A stretch of 64,000 bases of DNA, taken from positions 1-64,000 of the forward strand of contig CAZSLC010000007.1 of the NCBI GenBank assembly GCA_964607675.1, in the 5' to 3' direction. The notes beneath the pieces are model-generated. The model saw only the letters and a program-made list of their open reading frames with translations, was not told the origin of the DNA and did not search any database. Below, one piece after another: positions 8,156-18,181 of this stretch; position 1 is the stretch's first letter; each line of letters begins with the position of its first letter. Made by a program: the position numbers and the translations under genes. Origin of the DNA: CAZSLC01 sp964607675 (GTDB taxonomy: Bacteria; Bacteroidota; Bacteroidia; Bacteroidales; UBA932).

Positions 8156-9493
8156 ATGAAACGAATTGTAATATTAGGTGGAAAAGAGAGCGGAGTGGGA
8201 TCTGCTGTCTTAGCAAAAGTTAAGGGGCTCGACGTATTTCTTTCTGACAACAGCACAATAGATGAGAAATATAAAGATCTACTTATCAAATATAATATTC
8301 CTTTCGAAGAGGGTGGACACTCCAGAGATAAGATATTCACAGCGTCAGAGGTAATAAAGAGTCCAGGCATTCCAGACAACATCCCCATTGTAGAGGAGAT
8401 AATAAAAAAAGGAATACCGATAATATCTGAGATAGAATTTGCTGGTAGATACGACAAAGCCAAAAAGATATGTATCACAGGAAGCAATGGCAAGACTACC
8501 ACCACCTCAATCATCTACTATCTACTAAAAAATGCAGGACTTAATGTCGGATTGGGTGGCAACATCGGAGATAGTTATGCCCTCCAAGTTGCAACTAAAA
8601 ATTATGATATCTATGTATTAGAACTAAGTAGTTTTCAGCTTGATGGGATGTATGATTTCAAAGCAGACATCGCCATTTTACTGAACATTACCCCCGATCA
8701 CCTTGACAGGTATGACTACAACATGCTCAATTATATAAAAGCAAAATTTCGCATCACTCGCAATATGTCTGAGGATGACTGTTTTATATTTTGTAATGAT
8801 GACCAAATCACTATATCGCATCTCAATAACATTGTCATTAGGGCGAAAATGCTCCCTTTCTCCCAAGATAAACCAGTGAAAGAGGGTGGTTACTGCGACG
8901 GGGAATACATAAAGATCGTTTACAAAGAGGATGAATATTCAATGCCAATAAGTGAATTGGCTTTAAAAGGGAAACACAATATTTATAACTCCCTTGCAGC
9001 CGCCATCACAGGTAAAATAATGAATATCTCCAATAAAATCATCAGAGAATCACTTGCGAGTTTCGTTGGGGTTGAGCACAGACTTGAGAAGGTACTGACA
9101 CACAATGGCGTACAATACATCAACGATTCAAAAGCAACGAATGTCAATTCCACATGGTATGCTCTCGAATGTATGGATAAACCAGTGGTTTGGATTGCTG
9201 GGGGAAAAGACAAAGGCAACGACTACTCTCCGCTATATAAAATGGTAAAAGAGAAAGTAACTGTACTTATTTGTCTAGGAGTTGATAATAAAAAACTTCA
9301 CGAATGTTTTGAAGATAAAATACCAATTATTGTCGACGTTACCTCAGCAAAAGAAGCGGTAAACAAAGCATCAGAATATGCCAAGAGTGGTGAAATAGTA
9401 TTGCTGTCTCCATGTTGCGCAAGTTTCGATCTTTTTAAAAGCTACGAAGACAGAGGTGATCAATTCAAAAAAGCAGTTAAGGAGTTGAAATAA
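8156..9493 (+). CDS. murD: UDP-MurNAc-L-alanine:D-glutamate ligase MurD
   Basis: Cytoplasmic Mur ligase adding D-glutamate to UDP-MurNAc-L-Ala. The P-loop TGSNGKTTT lies at about residues 107-115, followed by the LELSSFQLDGM segment and the NDSKATN motif typical of MurD, then AGGKDKG. Length 445 aa is normal. It starts directly after the mraY stop and its TAA overlaps the ftsW ATG by one base (TAATG). Confidence 0.95.
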   Translation: MKRIVILGGKESGVGSAVLAKVKGLDVFLSDNSTIDEKYKDLLIKYNIPFEEGGHSRDKIFTASEVIKSPGIPDNIPIVEEIIKKGIPIISEIEFAGRYDKAKKICITGSNGKTTTTSIIYYLLKNAGLNVGLGGNIGDSYALQVATKNYDIYVLELSSFQLDGMYDFKADIAILLNITPDHLDRYDYNMLNYIKAKFRITRNMSEDDCFIFCNDDQITISHLNNIVIRAKMLPFSQDKPVKEGGYCDGEYIKIVYKEDEYSMPISELALKGKHNIYNSLAAAITGKIMNISNKIIRESLASFVGVEHRLEKVLTHNGVQYINDSKATNVNSTWYALECMDKPVVWIAGGKDKGNDYSPLYKMVKEKVTVLICLGVDNKKLHECFEDKIPIIVDVTSAKEAVNKASEYAKSGEIVLLSPCCASFDLFKSYEDRGDQFKKAVKELK

Positions 9494-10755
9494 TGCCACA
9501 ATCAATTAATATAAAAAAACCAAATATAAAAATCAGAGGAGACAAAATCATCTGGGTAATAGTCCTTTTGTTAGGATTGATCTCCATCATTATGGTCTAT
9601 TCATCCTCGTCCATGGAGGCAGCTGAAAAAGGAATTGCAATTTCAGGAATATTGAGATCTCAAATTATAATCGTATTAATAGGATTTGTAGCTCTACTCT
9701 CTTGCTATTACATGCCCCTATGGCTTTATCGACGCTTCTCAATTGTGATCTTCATAATTGCATTAGTATGTATGATACTACTTCTTGTAATTGGGGTTGA
9801 GGAAAATGGTGCTATAAGGTGGATACCTATTTTTGGAAAGCGTTTTCAACCATCTGAGTTTGCTAAAATAGCAATGGTTCTCTACCTATCACGAATCTTC
9901 GAAGTGATGAAAATAGAGAGCAATAGGGACTATCTCACAAAAATGCTCCCTTTCGTAGTATTACCCATAGGATTATTGCTTGTTATTGCAATTATGACAA
10001 GCGGCTCTCTATTTGTACTACTTTCTATGATAATTCTCATTATGCTCCTCTTCTCCAATATAAAATGGAAATATATAGGATACACAATGCTCATAGGAAT
10101 TGCAGGGGTAATGATCATCTTTGGTGCATACTTTGCATTGAAATCCATAGACAAAAGCTCCTCTCCAAAAACAGAAATAGCGGCTGATATTAAAAATAAA
10201 GGGGACAAATTAAGAATTGGGACAATACTTGGAAGAATAGATAGATTCTTCGTTAAAGAAGATGAAGTTGATGATAAAGGGAAGAAGTTGACACAATCAG
10301 ATGAAGCAATAATAGCCATTCAACTGGGTGGAATAATAGGTCAAGGTGCTGGAAATAGTTCTCAACGATACAAAATAAAATATGCCGAGAAGGATTTCAT
10401 CTACTCAGTATTAGTTGAAGAGTGGGGAATAGCTGGAGGAATATTTGTTGCATTTTTATATCTAATATTTCTCAATAGGTGTTTCTTTATCGCCCGACGG
10501 TGCACACGAGTTTACTCAACATTAGTTGTGATAGGACTCTCCACCCTCATTTTTTGTCAGGCAATGATCCATATATTTGTGAACATAGGTATAATACCAG
10601 TAACAGGACAGACACTGCCTCTTGTGAGTAAAGGGGGCACTTCTTTCTTGTTTATGTGCATTGCATTTGGAATAATTCTTTCAATCAATAAAACGATTGA
10701 TATATCGATTGAAAAAAAAATAGCTGCAGGAAATGAGCAAAAAAGTAATAATTAG
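9493..10755 (+). CDS. ftsW: SEDS-family septal peptidoglycan glycosyltransferase FtsW
   Basis: Polytopic membrane protein that polymerises lipid II at the septum together with FtsI. About ten hydrophobic segments are visible, with the SEDS motifs FQPSEFAKI (about residues 118-126) and VSKGGTSFL near the C-terminus. A hydrophilic stretch of about 60 residues (about 218-275) forms the large external loop. The first 20 residues are a Lys-rich cytoplasmic tail. The 3' end overlaps murG by 23 bases. Confidence 0.94.
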   Translation: MPQSINIKKPNIKIRGDKIIWVIVLLLGLISIIMVYSSSSMEAAEKGIAISGILRSQIIIVLIGFVALLSCYYMPLWLYRRFSIVIFIIALVCMILLLVIGVEENGAIRWIPIFGKRFQPSEFAKIAMVLYLSRIFEVMKIESNRDYLTKMLPFVVLPIGLLLVIAIMTSGSLFVLLSMIILIMLLFSNIKWKYIGYTMLIGIAGVMIIFGAYFALKSIDKSSSPKTEIAADIKNKGDKLRIGTILGRIDRFFVKEDEVDDKGKKLTQSDEAIIAIQLGGIIGQGAGNSSQRYKIKYAEKDFIYSVLVEEWGIAGGIFVAFLYLIFLNRCFFIARRCTRVYSTLVVIGLSTLIFCQAMIHIFVNIGIIPVTGQTLPLVSKGGTSFLFMCIAFGIILSINKTIDISIEKKIAAGNEQKSNN

Positions 10756-11857
10756 TGGCGGCGGAACAGGTGGTCACATCTTCCCCGCAATATCGATTGC
10801 AAACTCGATAAAAGCCCTCTACCCTGGGACAGAGATCCTATTCGTAGGGGCCGAAGGTAAAATGGAAATGGAAAAGGTACCACAAGCAGGTTACAAAATA
10901 AAAGGGTTGCCTGTAGCTGGATTACAGAGAAAATTGTCCCTTTCCAACCTTGCATTGCCATTTAAAGTGCTAAAAAGCATTCGCAGAGCCAAACAGATCA
11001 TCAATGAATTTAAGCCAGATATTGTAGTAGGAGTAGGAGGATATGCAAGTGCCCCAGTACTATGGAGTGCAACAAGAAAAAAAATCCCCACATTGATTCA
11101 GGAACAAAATTCCTATGCTGGATTGACCAATAAAATATTAAGCAAAAGGGTCTCTAAAATATGCGTCGCATATAGCGGCATGGAGAGATTCTTCCCAAAG
11201 GAAAAAATAATATTTACTGGTAATCCTATACGTGGTGAAATAAGACCATATACCAAAGAGGAAAAGGATCAAGCATACAAACATTTTGGCCTCGACCCCA
11301 ATTTGCCATGTGTAGTGGTAGTTGGAGGGAGCCTTGGCTGTGGCACCTTCAACAGAATCATGAGACAGTGGGGAGAAGAAAAAGGGGAAAATAGTAATTA
11401 CCAGATAGTATGGCAGAGTGGAAAATACTACCACAATCAAATAGAAGAATACTTTTCAACCCTCCCCTCTCGAGTTGAAAATGGTTGGAGGAAATATGGG
11501 CATCTTACCAATGGTGATTTTATCGCAGAGATGGGAAAAGCATTTGCAGCAGCAGACATTATCATCTCAAGGGCAGGTGCTGGAACTATTTCCGAACTTT
11601 GCGTAGCTGGGAAAGCTTCCATCTTCGTCCCCTCTCCCGTAGTGGCAGAAGACCACCAAACACACAATGCGAAGGCATTGGTTGAAAAAGATGCAGCTCT
11701 AATGGTTAGCGATGCGCAAGCTGATAATCAACTGATTGCCACCCTTGAAAAGCTACTAAGTGAGAGGGAAGAAATAAAAAAATTAGAGAACAATATACTC
11801 TCTCTTGCCAAACCAAATGCGGCAAATGAGATAGCTAAAGAGGTGATGTCATTATGA
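10733..11857 (+). CDS. murG: Lipid II synthase MurG (GlcNAc transferase)
   Basis: GT28 glycosyltransferase at the inner face of the membrane that adds GlcNAc to lipid I. The N-terminal GGGTGGHIFPA loop is diagnostic, and the QEQN segment and the RAGAGTISE donor-site motif are present. Length 374 aa is normal. The start lies inside ftsW (23-base overlap), and the stop overlaps the murC start by four bases (ATGA). Confidence 0.96.
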   Translation: MSKKVIISGGGTGGHIFPAISIANSIKALYPGTEILFVGAEGKMEMEKVPQAGYKIKGLPVAGLQRKLSLSNLALPFKVLKSIRRAKQIINEFKPDIVVGVGGYASAPVLWSATRKKIPTLIQEQNSYAGLTNKILSKRVSKICVAYSGMERFFPKEKIIFTGNPIRGEIRPYTKEEKDQAYKHFGLDPNLPCVVVVGGSLGCGTFNRIMRQWGEEKGENSNYQIVWQSGKYYHNQIEEYFSTLPSRVENGWRKYGHLTNGDFIAEMGKAFAAADIIISRAGAGTISELCVAGKASIFVPSPVVAEDHQTHNAKALVEKDAALMVSDAQADNQLIATLEKLLSEREEIKKLENNILSLAKPNAANEIAKEVMSL

Positions 11858-13203
11858 AAATTAAAAATGTATATTTCATAGGAATAGGAGGAATAGGGAT
11901 GAGTGCCATAGCAAGGTACTACAATCATGCAGGGGCCAAAGTCAGTGGATACGACAAGACTCCAAGCAAGATCACTGACGCCCTCATCGAAGAGGGGATA
12001 GAAATCCATTTTGCAGAAAGGGTAGATCTAATCCCCAAAGAGACGAAGGAGACACTTGTTATTTACACCCCCGCCATACCCAATCAGATGTCTGAACTAA
12101 AATATGTTCAAGACAACGGCTATCGCCTCATCAAACGATCCAAGGCCCTTGGCGAGATTGCCTCCACTCAAAAATGCCTTGCAGTTGCTGGAACCCATGG
12201 TAAAACTACCACCAGCACTATGCTCGCACACCTACTCACCAGCTCAGGTGAGGGATGCAATGCATTCCTTGGCGGTATATCAAAGAACTACCACACCAAC
12301 CTGCTATTGAGCAAAAGCAAAATCCTTGTTGCAGAAGCAGACGAATTTGATAGGTCATTTCTCCAATTATTTCCAGAAATATCGCTTATCACCTCCACAG
12401 ATGCCGACCACCTTGATATCTACAACGACCACAAAACAATGGTAGAGGCCTTCAAAGAGTTCGGGAAGCAAACCAAAGAGGCACTGGTGGTAAAAAAAGG
12501 ATTGGAGGGTCTTTTCGATACTAAAGCAAAGATTTACACTTACTCCTTTGACAAGGGGGGTGATTTTTACCCAACCGACATCATGTTAGATCAGTGCGGA
12601 TATTTCACCTTTACACTTATCACACCATTTGGAAAGATCGAAGGGTGCAAAATAGGAACCCCTGGGTGGATCAATGTCGAAAATGGGATAGGTGCCTCCG
12701 CAATAGCCATGCTACACGGCACATCCCATGAGAAAATAAAACAAGGGCTACTCTCCTTCCAAGGAGTAGAGAGAAGACTCGACATTCACGTCAACACTCC
12801 AAAGCACTCATATATAGATGACTATGCCCACCACCCAAGGGAAATTGCTGCTGCCATCGCCTCCATCAGGGAGATATTTCCAAACAGAAAGCTATGTGCA
12901 ATATTTCAACCCCACCTCTACACTAGAACGAGAGATTTCTATAAGGACTTTGCTGAGAGCCTAAGTGCACTTGACGAAGTAATTCTTCTCCCTATATACC
13001 CAGCAAGGGAGCTTCCTATACAGGGGATACAATCAGAAATCATACTTGATCTAATCACTGTCAAAAATAAAAAAATCGTCGATAAGGAGGAGTTGATGAG
13101 CGAACTCAGTCGAAGGGAAATAGATATAATCATTACTTTTGGAGCAGGTGACATAGACAGATTTATACCCAAAATTACCCAATTAGTAAAAGATCTTAAA
13201 TAA
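11854..13203 (+). CDS. murC: UDP-MurNAc:L-alanine ligase MurC
   Basis: First amino-acid-adding Mur ligase. The N-terminal GIGGIGMSAIA loop (Rossmann-like UDP-binding domain) is followed by the P-loop AGTHGKTTTS and by DDYAHHPREI, all typical of MurC. Length 449 aa is normal. It starts within the murG stop and is followed with no gap, in the same frame, by ftsQ. Confidence 0.96.
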   Translation: MKIKNVYFIGIGGIGMSAIARYYNHAGAKVSGYDKTPSKITDALIEEGIEIHFAERVDLIPKETKETLVIYTPAIPNQMSELKYVQDNGYRLIKRSKALGEIASTQKCLAVAGTHGKTTTSTMLAHLLTSSGEGCNAFLGGISKNYHTNLLLSKSKILVAEADEFDRSFLQLFPEISLITSTDADHLDIYNDHKTMVEAFKEFGKQTKEALVVKKGLEGLFDTKAKIYTYSFDKGGDFYPTDIMLDQCGYFTFTLITPFGKIEGCKIGTPGWINVENGIGASAIAMLHGTSHEKIKQGLLSFQGVERRLDIHVNTPKHSYIDDYAHHPREIAAAIASIREIFPNRKLCAIFQPHLYTRTRDFYKDFAESLSALDEVILLPIYPARELPIQGIQSEIILDLITVKNKKIVDKEELMSELSRREIDIIITFGAGDIDRFIPKITQLVKDLK

Positions 13204-14013
13204 ATGGTAAAAAAAATCTTTACATACTTTTTCATTTTTCTACTTACAATAATATTTGCAAGTTATTTTTATTTTGTATCTCTTCTAAAATCCAAGGGAA
13301 ATGAAAAAGAAATATGTAACGAGATGACCATTAAAGTATTAGATAGTGCCGAACTCTCCTTTGTGAGTAAAAAAGAGATTGCCGATCTTATAATAAGACA
13401 CCCAAACAGTCCAATAGGAAAAAATATAAATGATATAAAACTATATGAATTAGAGACATATCTCAACTCACAAAGTGGAATTAAACAAAGTGAGATTGCT
13501 GTTAAACGAGACGGAAATATGTTGATCAATGTGACACAAAGAAGGCCCATAATGAGGATACAAAGCGATGAATATGGAGGATTCTATGTTGACGAAACCG
13601 AATATATATTTCCCGTCTTGAAAACATTTACATATCATGTTCCAATAATTACTGGTCATATTCCCATTCAGCTCAATGAAGGACACAGAGGGAAAGTATC
13701 AGAAGAGGGAGAGCATTGGCTCTCTAAAATGATTGATCTCAGCCACTATATCAATGATAGACCGATACTAAGCTCGCAGATACAACAAATCAATATAGAA
13801 AAAAATGGGGAGTTGAAGATGTACCCAACAAAGGGCAATCAAATAATCATTTTCGGTAAAGTTGATGATATCGAATATAAATTCAGTAAATTAGCAACCT
13901 TTTATGACAATATACTTCCGTTGTACGGATGGGATAAATATTCGGATATAGATTTAAGATTTTCCGATCAAATTGTATGTAAGAAAACGAATAAAACCAA
14001 AGAATATGAGTAA
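13204..14013 (+). CDS. ftsQ: Cell division protein FtsQ
   Basis: Bitopic division protein that bridges FtsL-type proteins with the rest of the divisome. A short positively charged N-terminus leads into one membrane segment (about residues 6-22), followed by a periplasmic region with a POTRA-like part and the FtsQ beta domain. Sequence conservation is low, so the name depends on position between murC and ftsA and on the TM-plus-periplasmic design. Length 269 aa fits the family. Its end overlaps the ftsA start by eight bases. Confidence 0.85.
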   Translation: MVKKIFTYFFIFLLTIIFASYFYFVSLLKSKGNEKEICNEMTIKVLDSAELSFVSKKEIADLIIRHPNSPIGKNINDIKLYELETYLNSQSGIKQSEIAVKRDGNMLINVTQRRPIMRIQSDEYGGFYVDETEYIFPVLKTFTYHVPIITGHIPIQLNEGHRGKVSEEGEHWLSKMIDLSHYINDRPILSSQIQQINIEKNGELKMYPTKGNQIIIFGKVDDIEYKFSKLATFYDNILPLYGWDKYSDIDLRFSDQIVCKKTNKTKEYE

Positions 14014-15376
14014 TTATATAACTGCAATCGACTTAGGAAGCTACAAAGTAGCTACCATCGTAGGAGAAAAAAGGGACACAGAAGTAATCGTTGTTGGTTA
14101 TAGCGAAGTACCCTCTGAGGGCATTGTCCGCGGAGAGGTACTAAATATCCAAAAGGCTACAGATTGCATCAGCAAGACAATCAATCAAATAGAGGCTCAG
14201 ATAGGTGATCCTGACTTTAGAATAGATACCCTATATGTTGGCATTTCCATACACAATTTAAAATGCGCCCAAGACACCACCTCCATTACAAGAGTATCAT
14301 CGTCAGAGATCACTTCTAAAGAGATATCTGATATGCTCTCTAAGATATTGAATAAAAGTATAGGCACTAACGAAAAGGTTATCCACGTTGTTGCACAATG
14401 CTACAACATTGACGATGAAAACATGGGGATAAAAGATCCAGTTGGCGTATGCGGAAAAGAGGTCACAGGTATTTATAAACTTTTTATTGGTAAAAAGGAG
14501 AGCAGCAGCAACACTGACAAAGTACTTAAACGTCTCTCAATCACACCAACAAAAGAGATACTTACACCACTGGCCTCAGCAAGAGCCATCCTCACAAAGG
14601 AAGATATGGAGCTTGGCGTTGCAATGATAGACATAGGTGGAGGGACCACTGATTTGGTGATTTACAAAGACAATCTATTGCAACATATTGCAATACTACC
14701 AATTGCTGGCAATTCAATAACTGAAGATATCAGACAAGTGTGTGGAATTCCATATCGTTTTGCTGAGAAAATAAAAAAGGACTACGGTACAGCATTAAGC
14801 GAATATGCATCGGAGAAAAAAACAATTTTAGTAGAGAATACTGATGGTACTTTCACAAAGCGTTTCCCTTTAGGGCTGTTGGCTCAGACAATAGAGGCAA
14901 GGCTGAGAGAGATCATTGCCACCATATATCAAGAAATAAACACAGTGATACCCATTGAAAAGTTAGGCTCTGGAATTGTCCTAACAGGTGGATGTGCTAA
15001 TACTACACTTATACAATATCTCACAAAAAAGCTCACTAAAACAGATGTCAAAATTGCATTTCCAGATAGCACAAAGGTCAAGAGCTCGATAGATGCCAAC
15101 TTCTACAACACAAAAGCATCCACAGTGATAGGTCTTTTGCTCACAGCCTCAGATGAATTTGAAGAGACATCGACAATCAATCCGCTTGACACACAACCTC
15201 AAACCATTTTTGACATAAATACGATTCCTACTAAAGAAGAGAAAAAAGAATCTGAAGAGAAAACAATAAAAGAACCTGAAAAGAAAAAAGAGAAACCAAA
15301 GAAAGAGAAAAGGGGTGGATTTTTCGGAGATTTTTTCTTCACAGACTCGGATAAAACAGAAGATAACGAAGCATAA
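14006..15376 (+). CDS. ftsA: Cell division protein FtsA
   Basis: Actin-like ATPase that tethers FtsZ to the membrane. I place the start at the ATG at 14006, where the protein begins MSNYITAIDLGS, the conserved phosphate-1 loop; an upstream in-frame TTG would add 11 unlikely residues. The IDIGGGTTDL phosphate-2 motif and the LTGGCAN adenosine motif are present. The C-terminus is a Glu/Lys-rich linker of about 30 residues followed by a Phe-rich tail (GGFFGDFFF), a plausible amphipathic membrane-targeting segment. Length 456 aa is slightly long because of this linker. Confidence 0.94.
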   Translation: MSNYITAIDLGSYKVATIVGEKRDTEVIVVGYSEVPSEGIVRGEVLNIQKATDCISKTINQIEAQIGDPDFRIDTLYVGISIHNLKCAQDTTSITRVSSSEITSKEISDMLSKILNKSIGTNEKVIHVVAQCYNIDDENMGIKDPVGVCGKEVTGIYKLFIGKKESSSNTDKVLKRLSITPTKEILTPLASARAILTKEDMELGVAMIDIGGGTTDLVIYKDNLLQHIAILPIAGNSITEDIRQVCGIPYRFAEKIKKDYGTALSEYASEKKTILVENTDGTFTKRFPLGLLAQTIEARLREIIATIYQEINTVIPIEKLGSGIVLTGGCANTTLIQYLTKKLTKTDVKIAFPDSTKVKSSIDANFYNTKASTVIGLLLTASDEFEETSTINPLDTQPQTIFDINTIPTKEEKKESEEKTIKEPEKKKEKPKKEKRGGFFGDFFFTDSDKTEDNEA

Positions 15377-15386
15377 AACACAACAG

Positions 15387-16628
15387 ATGATGGAAGATAA
15401 CACAATAACAACGATTTTTCCAACCAATTGGAAACGAAACAACTCTCTCATCAAAGTAATTGGTGTTGGAGGTGGTGGTAACAATGCAGTCTCACAAATG
15501 TTTTCAGATGGGATTGAAGATGTAGAATTTCTCGTATGCAACACAGACAGCCAAGCGTTGATCGACTCTCCAGTCATTGAAAAGCTTCAATTAGGGCAGG
15601 GATTAGGGGCAGGTTGCGACCCAGAAAAGGCCAAAAACGACGCCATTGAAGCAGAAGAAAAGATCAAAGAGCTACTCAGCGAAGGGACACAAATGATATT
15701 CATTACCGCAGGTATGGGGGGAGGAACAGGGACAGGAGCTGCCCCAATCATTGCCAAAATCGCAAAAGATCTTAAAATTCTCACAATAGCAGTAGTCACA
15801 CTACCCTTTAGAGACGAAGGTCTCGAATTTTTAAGAAGGGCACACGAGGGGATTCAAGAATTATCACAATATGTTGACTCACTGCTTGTAATCGACAACC
15901 AAAAGTTGTATGAAATATACGGAGACCTCAGTATCATCGATGCATTCAAAAAAGCCGATAGCATCCTAAGCACAGCAGTAAAAGGAATTGCAGAGATCAT
16001 AACAAAAAAAGGATACATCAATGTTGACTTCGCCGATGTAAGGATGGTGATGAAAAAAAGTGGAATGGCACTAATGGGGATAGGGGAAGGGAGTGGAGAG
16101 GACAGAGTAGTGCAAGCTGTTGAACAAGCATTTACATCACCTCTTCTCAATGATTACGACCTCAAGACAGCCAAGAGTGCCCTCATCAATATCACCTCTT
16201 CAAAAGATCAAAAAAATTGCCTCAAGATGTCCGAACTTGAGAAGATAATGGACTATGTAAAGGAATACACAGGCTCAGCATTCAATTTTAAAAGAGGGGT
16301 TGTTTATGATGACACCATCACAGATAGCACTATCCGCATCACCATAGTGGCAACAGGATTCAGAATGCATCTTGCTCCTGCTCCAAAAGAGTCATACATA
16401 GATGACGAGGACACAATAAAAATCGTAGTTTCAGAAAAAAATGAAGAGTCAGATCTTCAAGTAATAAACATCCCGATTCAGGTACCTACCACAAGCATAG
16501 ATGTCTCTCCTATCGATCTTTCACAAATACCTACATACAAATTTGGAGAAAGCAATACAGAGATGGAGAATGAGCCTGCAATTGAGAGAATAAAAAGAAT
16601 CCAAAAACAAAAAATCGAACAACAATGA
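15387..16628 (+). CDS. ftsZ: Cell division GTPase FtsZ
   Basis: Tubulin-like GTPase forming the division ring. The start is taken as the ATG at 15387 (the next codon, 15390, is also ATG); longer versions would overlap ftsA. The nucleotide loop GVGGGGNNAV and the tubulin signature GGGTGTGAAP are intact. After the globular core comes an acidic linker of about 70 residues and a short tail containing EPAIERIKRIQKQ, which fills the place of the conserved C-terminal peptide that contacts FtsA. Its stop overlaps the gltX start by four bases. Confidence 0.96.
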   Translation: MMEDNTITTIFPTNWKRNNSLIKVIGVGGGGNNAVSQMFSDGIEDVEFLVCNTDSQALIDSPVIEKLQLGQGLGAGCDPEKAKNDAIEAEEKIKELLSEGTQMIFITAGMGGGTGTGAAPIIAKIAKDLKILTIAVVTLPFRDEGLEFLRRAHEGIQELSQYVDSLLVIDNQKLYEIYGDLSIIDAFKKADSILSTAVKGIAEIITKKGYINVDFADVRMVMKKSGMALMGIGEGSGEDRVVQAVEQAFTSPLLNDYDLKTAKSALINITSSKDQKNCLKMSELEKIMDYVKEYTGSAFNFKRGVVYDDTITDSTIRITIVATGFRMHLAPAPKESYIDDEDTIKIVVSEKNEESDLQVINIPIQVPTTSIDVSPIDLSQIPTYKFGESNTEMENEPAIERIKRIQKQKIEQQ

Positions 16629-18181
16629 GACCAGAAAGAAAACGAAGAGTACGATTTGCACCAAGCCCAACAGGACCTCTCCATATGGGAGGCGTGAGGA
16701 CAGCTCTTTACAACTATCTATATGCTAAACAAGTAGGTGGAGATTTCCTCCTTAGAATAGAAGACACCGACTCTCAACGATTTGTCCCAGGGGCAGAAGA
16801 GTATATCATAGAAGCTCTCAGATGGTGTGGCATCTATCCAGATGAAGGTGTTGATGCAAATGGCAAAATGGTTGAGACCCCATCGGAGAGGCACCCTCAC
16901 GCTCCATATAGACAGTCACAAAGAAAGGATATCTATAAGAAATATGCCCAAGAGTTGATAGAGAAAGGGTATGCATACTATGCCTTTGACACATCAGAGG
17001 ATTTAGAAACCCTTCGCAAAGAAAAAGAGACCAAAGGTGATATTTTCACATACAACCACCAAACAAGAAACGAACTTCGCAACTCCATCACCCTCCCCAA
17101 AGAGGAGTGCGAAAGGTTAATCAAAGAGGGTAATAATTGGACCATACGTTTTAAAATGCCAGGAGAGAGAGTAGTTAAAATGAAAGACCTCATTCGTGGC
17201 GACATAGAGATAAACACCTCAACCCTCGATGATAAGGTGCTATGGAAAGCCATAGACACTCTCCCAACTTACCACCTTGCCAACATAGTAGATGACCATC
17301 TGATGGAGATAACCGATGTCATCAGGGGTGAAGAATGGCTTCCCTCCCTCCCTCTCCACTACCTTCTTTACGAAGCATTCGGATGGGAAGAGAGTCGTCC
17401 CAATTTTGCCCATTTATCCCTACTACTCAAACCTGATGGTAAAGGGAAACTCAGTAAAAGAGACGGCGACAGGTTAGGATTCCCTGTATTTCCCCTCAAA
17501 TGGACCTCCCCCACTGGAGAGGTTTCAAGAGGCTACCGCGAGGATGGATACTTCCCAGAAGCATTTATCAACATCCTTGCCCTCTTGGGATGGAACCCTG
17601 GCACAGAACAGGAGATTTTCACCCTTGAAGAACTAATACAAGCATTCTCCCTCGATAGAGTGGTCAAATCTGGAGCAAAATTCAACCCTGAAAAGGCAAA
17701 ATGGTTCAATCAAGAATATCTACGAGGGAAAAATGATAACGAATTAGCACAACTATTCAACGTAATATTAAAGGAACATAATATATCAGCATCACTTCCT
17801 TATATTGAGAAAGTATGTGGCTTGATCAAAGAGAGGGCACACTTCATTTCAGACTTCTGGGAGCTTTCAGATTACTTCTTTCAAGCCCCACAAGAATATG
17901 ATCAACAAGTAGTTAAGAAATTCTGGAAAGAAGAGACCGTAGCAGAAATTGCTAAAATAGCAAAATACATCTCCTCAATAAGTCCATTTGACAAAGAAAA
18001 CATCGAAGAGGAGCTCCACAACTATATCAACGACAACAATCTCCCAATGGGTAAAATCATGAATTCCATCAGGTTGTCATTGGTCGGAGCTTCTAAAGGA
18101 CCAGGAGTTGCTGATATAATGGCATTGTTAGGGAAAAAAGAGACTATCCAAAGAATAGAAAAAGCCATCAAGACTATTTAA
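16625..18181 (+). CDS. gltX: Glutamyl-tRNA synthetase
   Basis: Class I aminoacyl-tRNA synthetase charging tRNA-Glu. The HIGH-type motif is PSPTGPLHMGG near residue 20 and the KMSKS-type loop is KLSKR at 275-279. Length 518 aa is usual for Bacteroidota GltX. The ATGA overlap with ftsZ means a housekeeping translation gene is coupled to the last division gene. The 3' end overlaps the convergent galE by eight bases, so there is no room for an ordinary terminator between them. Confidence 0.96.
   Translation: MRPERKRRVRFAPSPTGPLHMGGVRTALYNYLYAKQVGGDFLLRIEDTDSQRFVPGAEEYIIEALRWCGIYPDEGVDANGKMVETPSERHPHAPYRQSQRKDIYKKYAQELIEKGYAYYAFDTSEDLETLRKEKETKGDIFTYNHQTRNELRNSITLPKEECERLIKEGNNWTIRFKMPGERVVKMKDLIRGDIEINTSTLDDKVLWKAIDTLPTYHLANIVDDHLMEITDVIRGEEWLPSLPLHYLLYEAFGWEESRPNFAHLSLLLKPDGKGKLSKRDGDRLGFPVFPLKWTSPTGEVSRGYREDGYFPEAFINILALLGWNPGTEQEIFTLEELIQAFSLDRVVKSGAKFNPEKAKWFNQEYLRGKNDNELAQLFNVILKEHNISASLPYIEKVCGLIKERAHFISDFWELSDYFFQAPQEYDQQVVKKFWKEETVAEIAKIAKYISSISPFDKENIEEELHNYINDNNLPMGKIMNSIRLSLVGASKGPGVADIMALLGKKETIQRIEKAIKTI

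Noticed and set aside
18174..18181. galE/gltX overlap as antisense regulation
   Set aside because: Eight bases of 3' overlap is simple gene packing; nothing suggests a functional antisense RNA.
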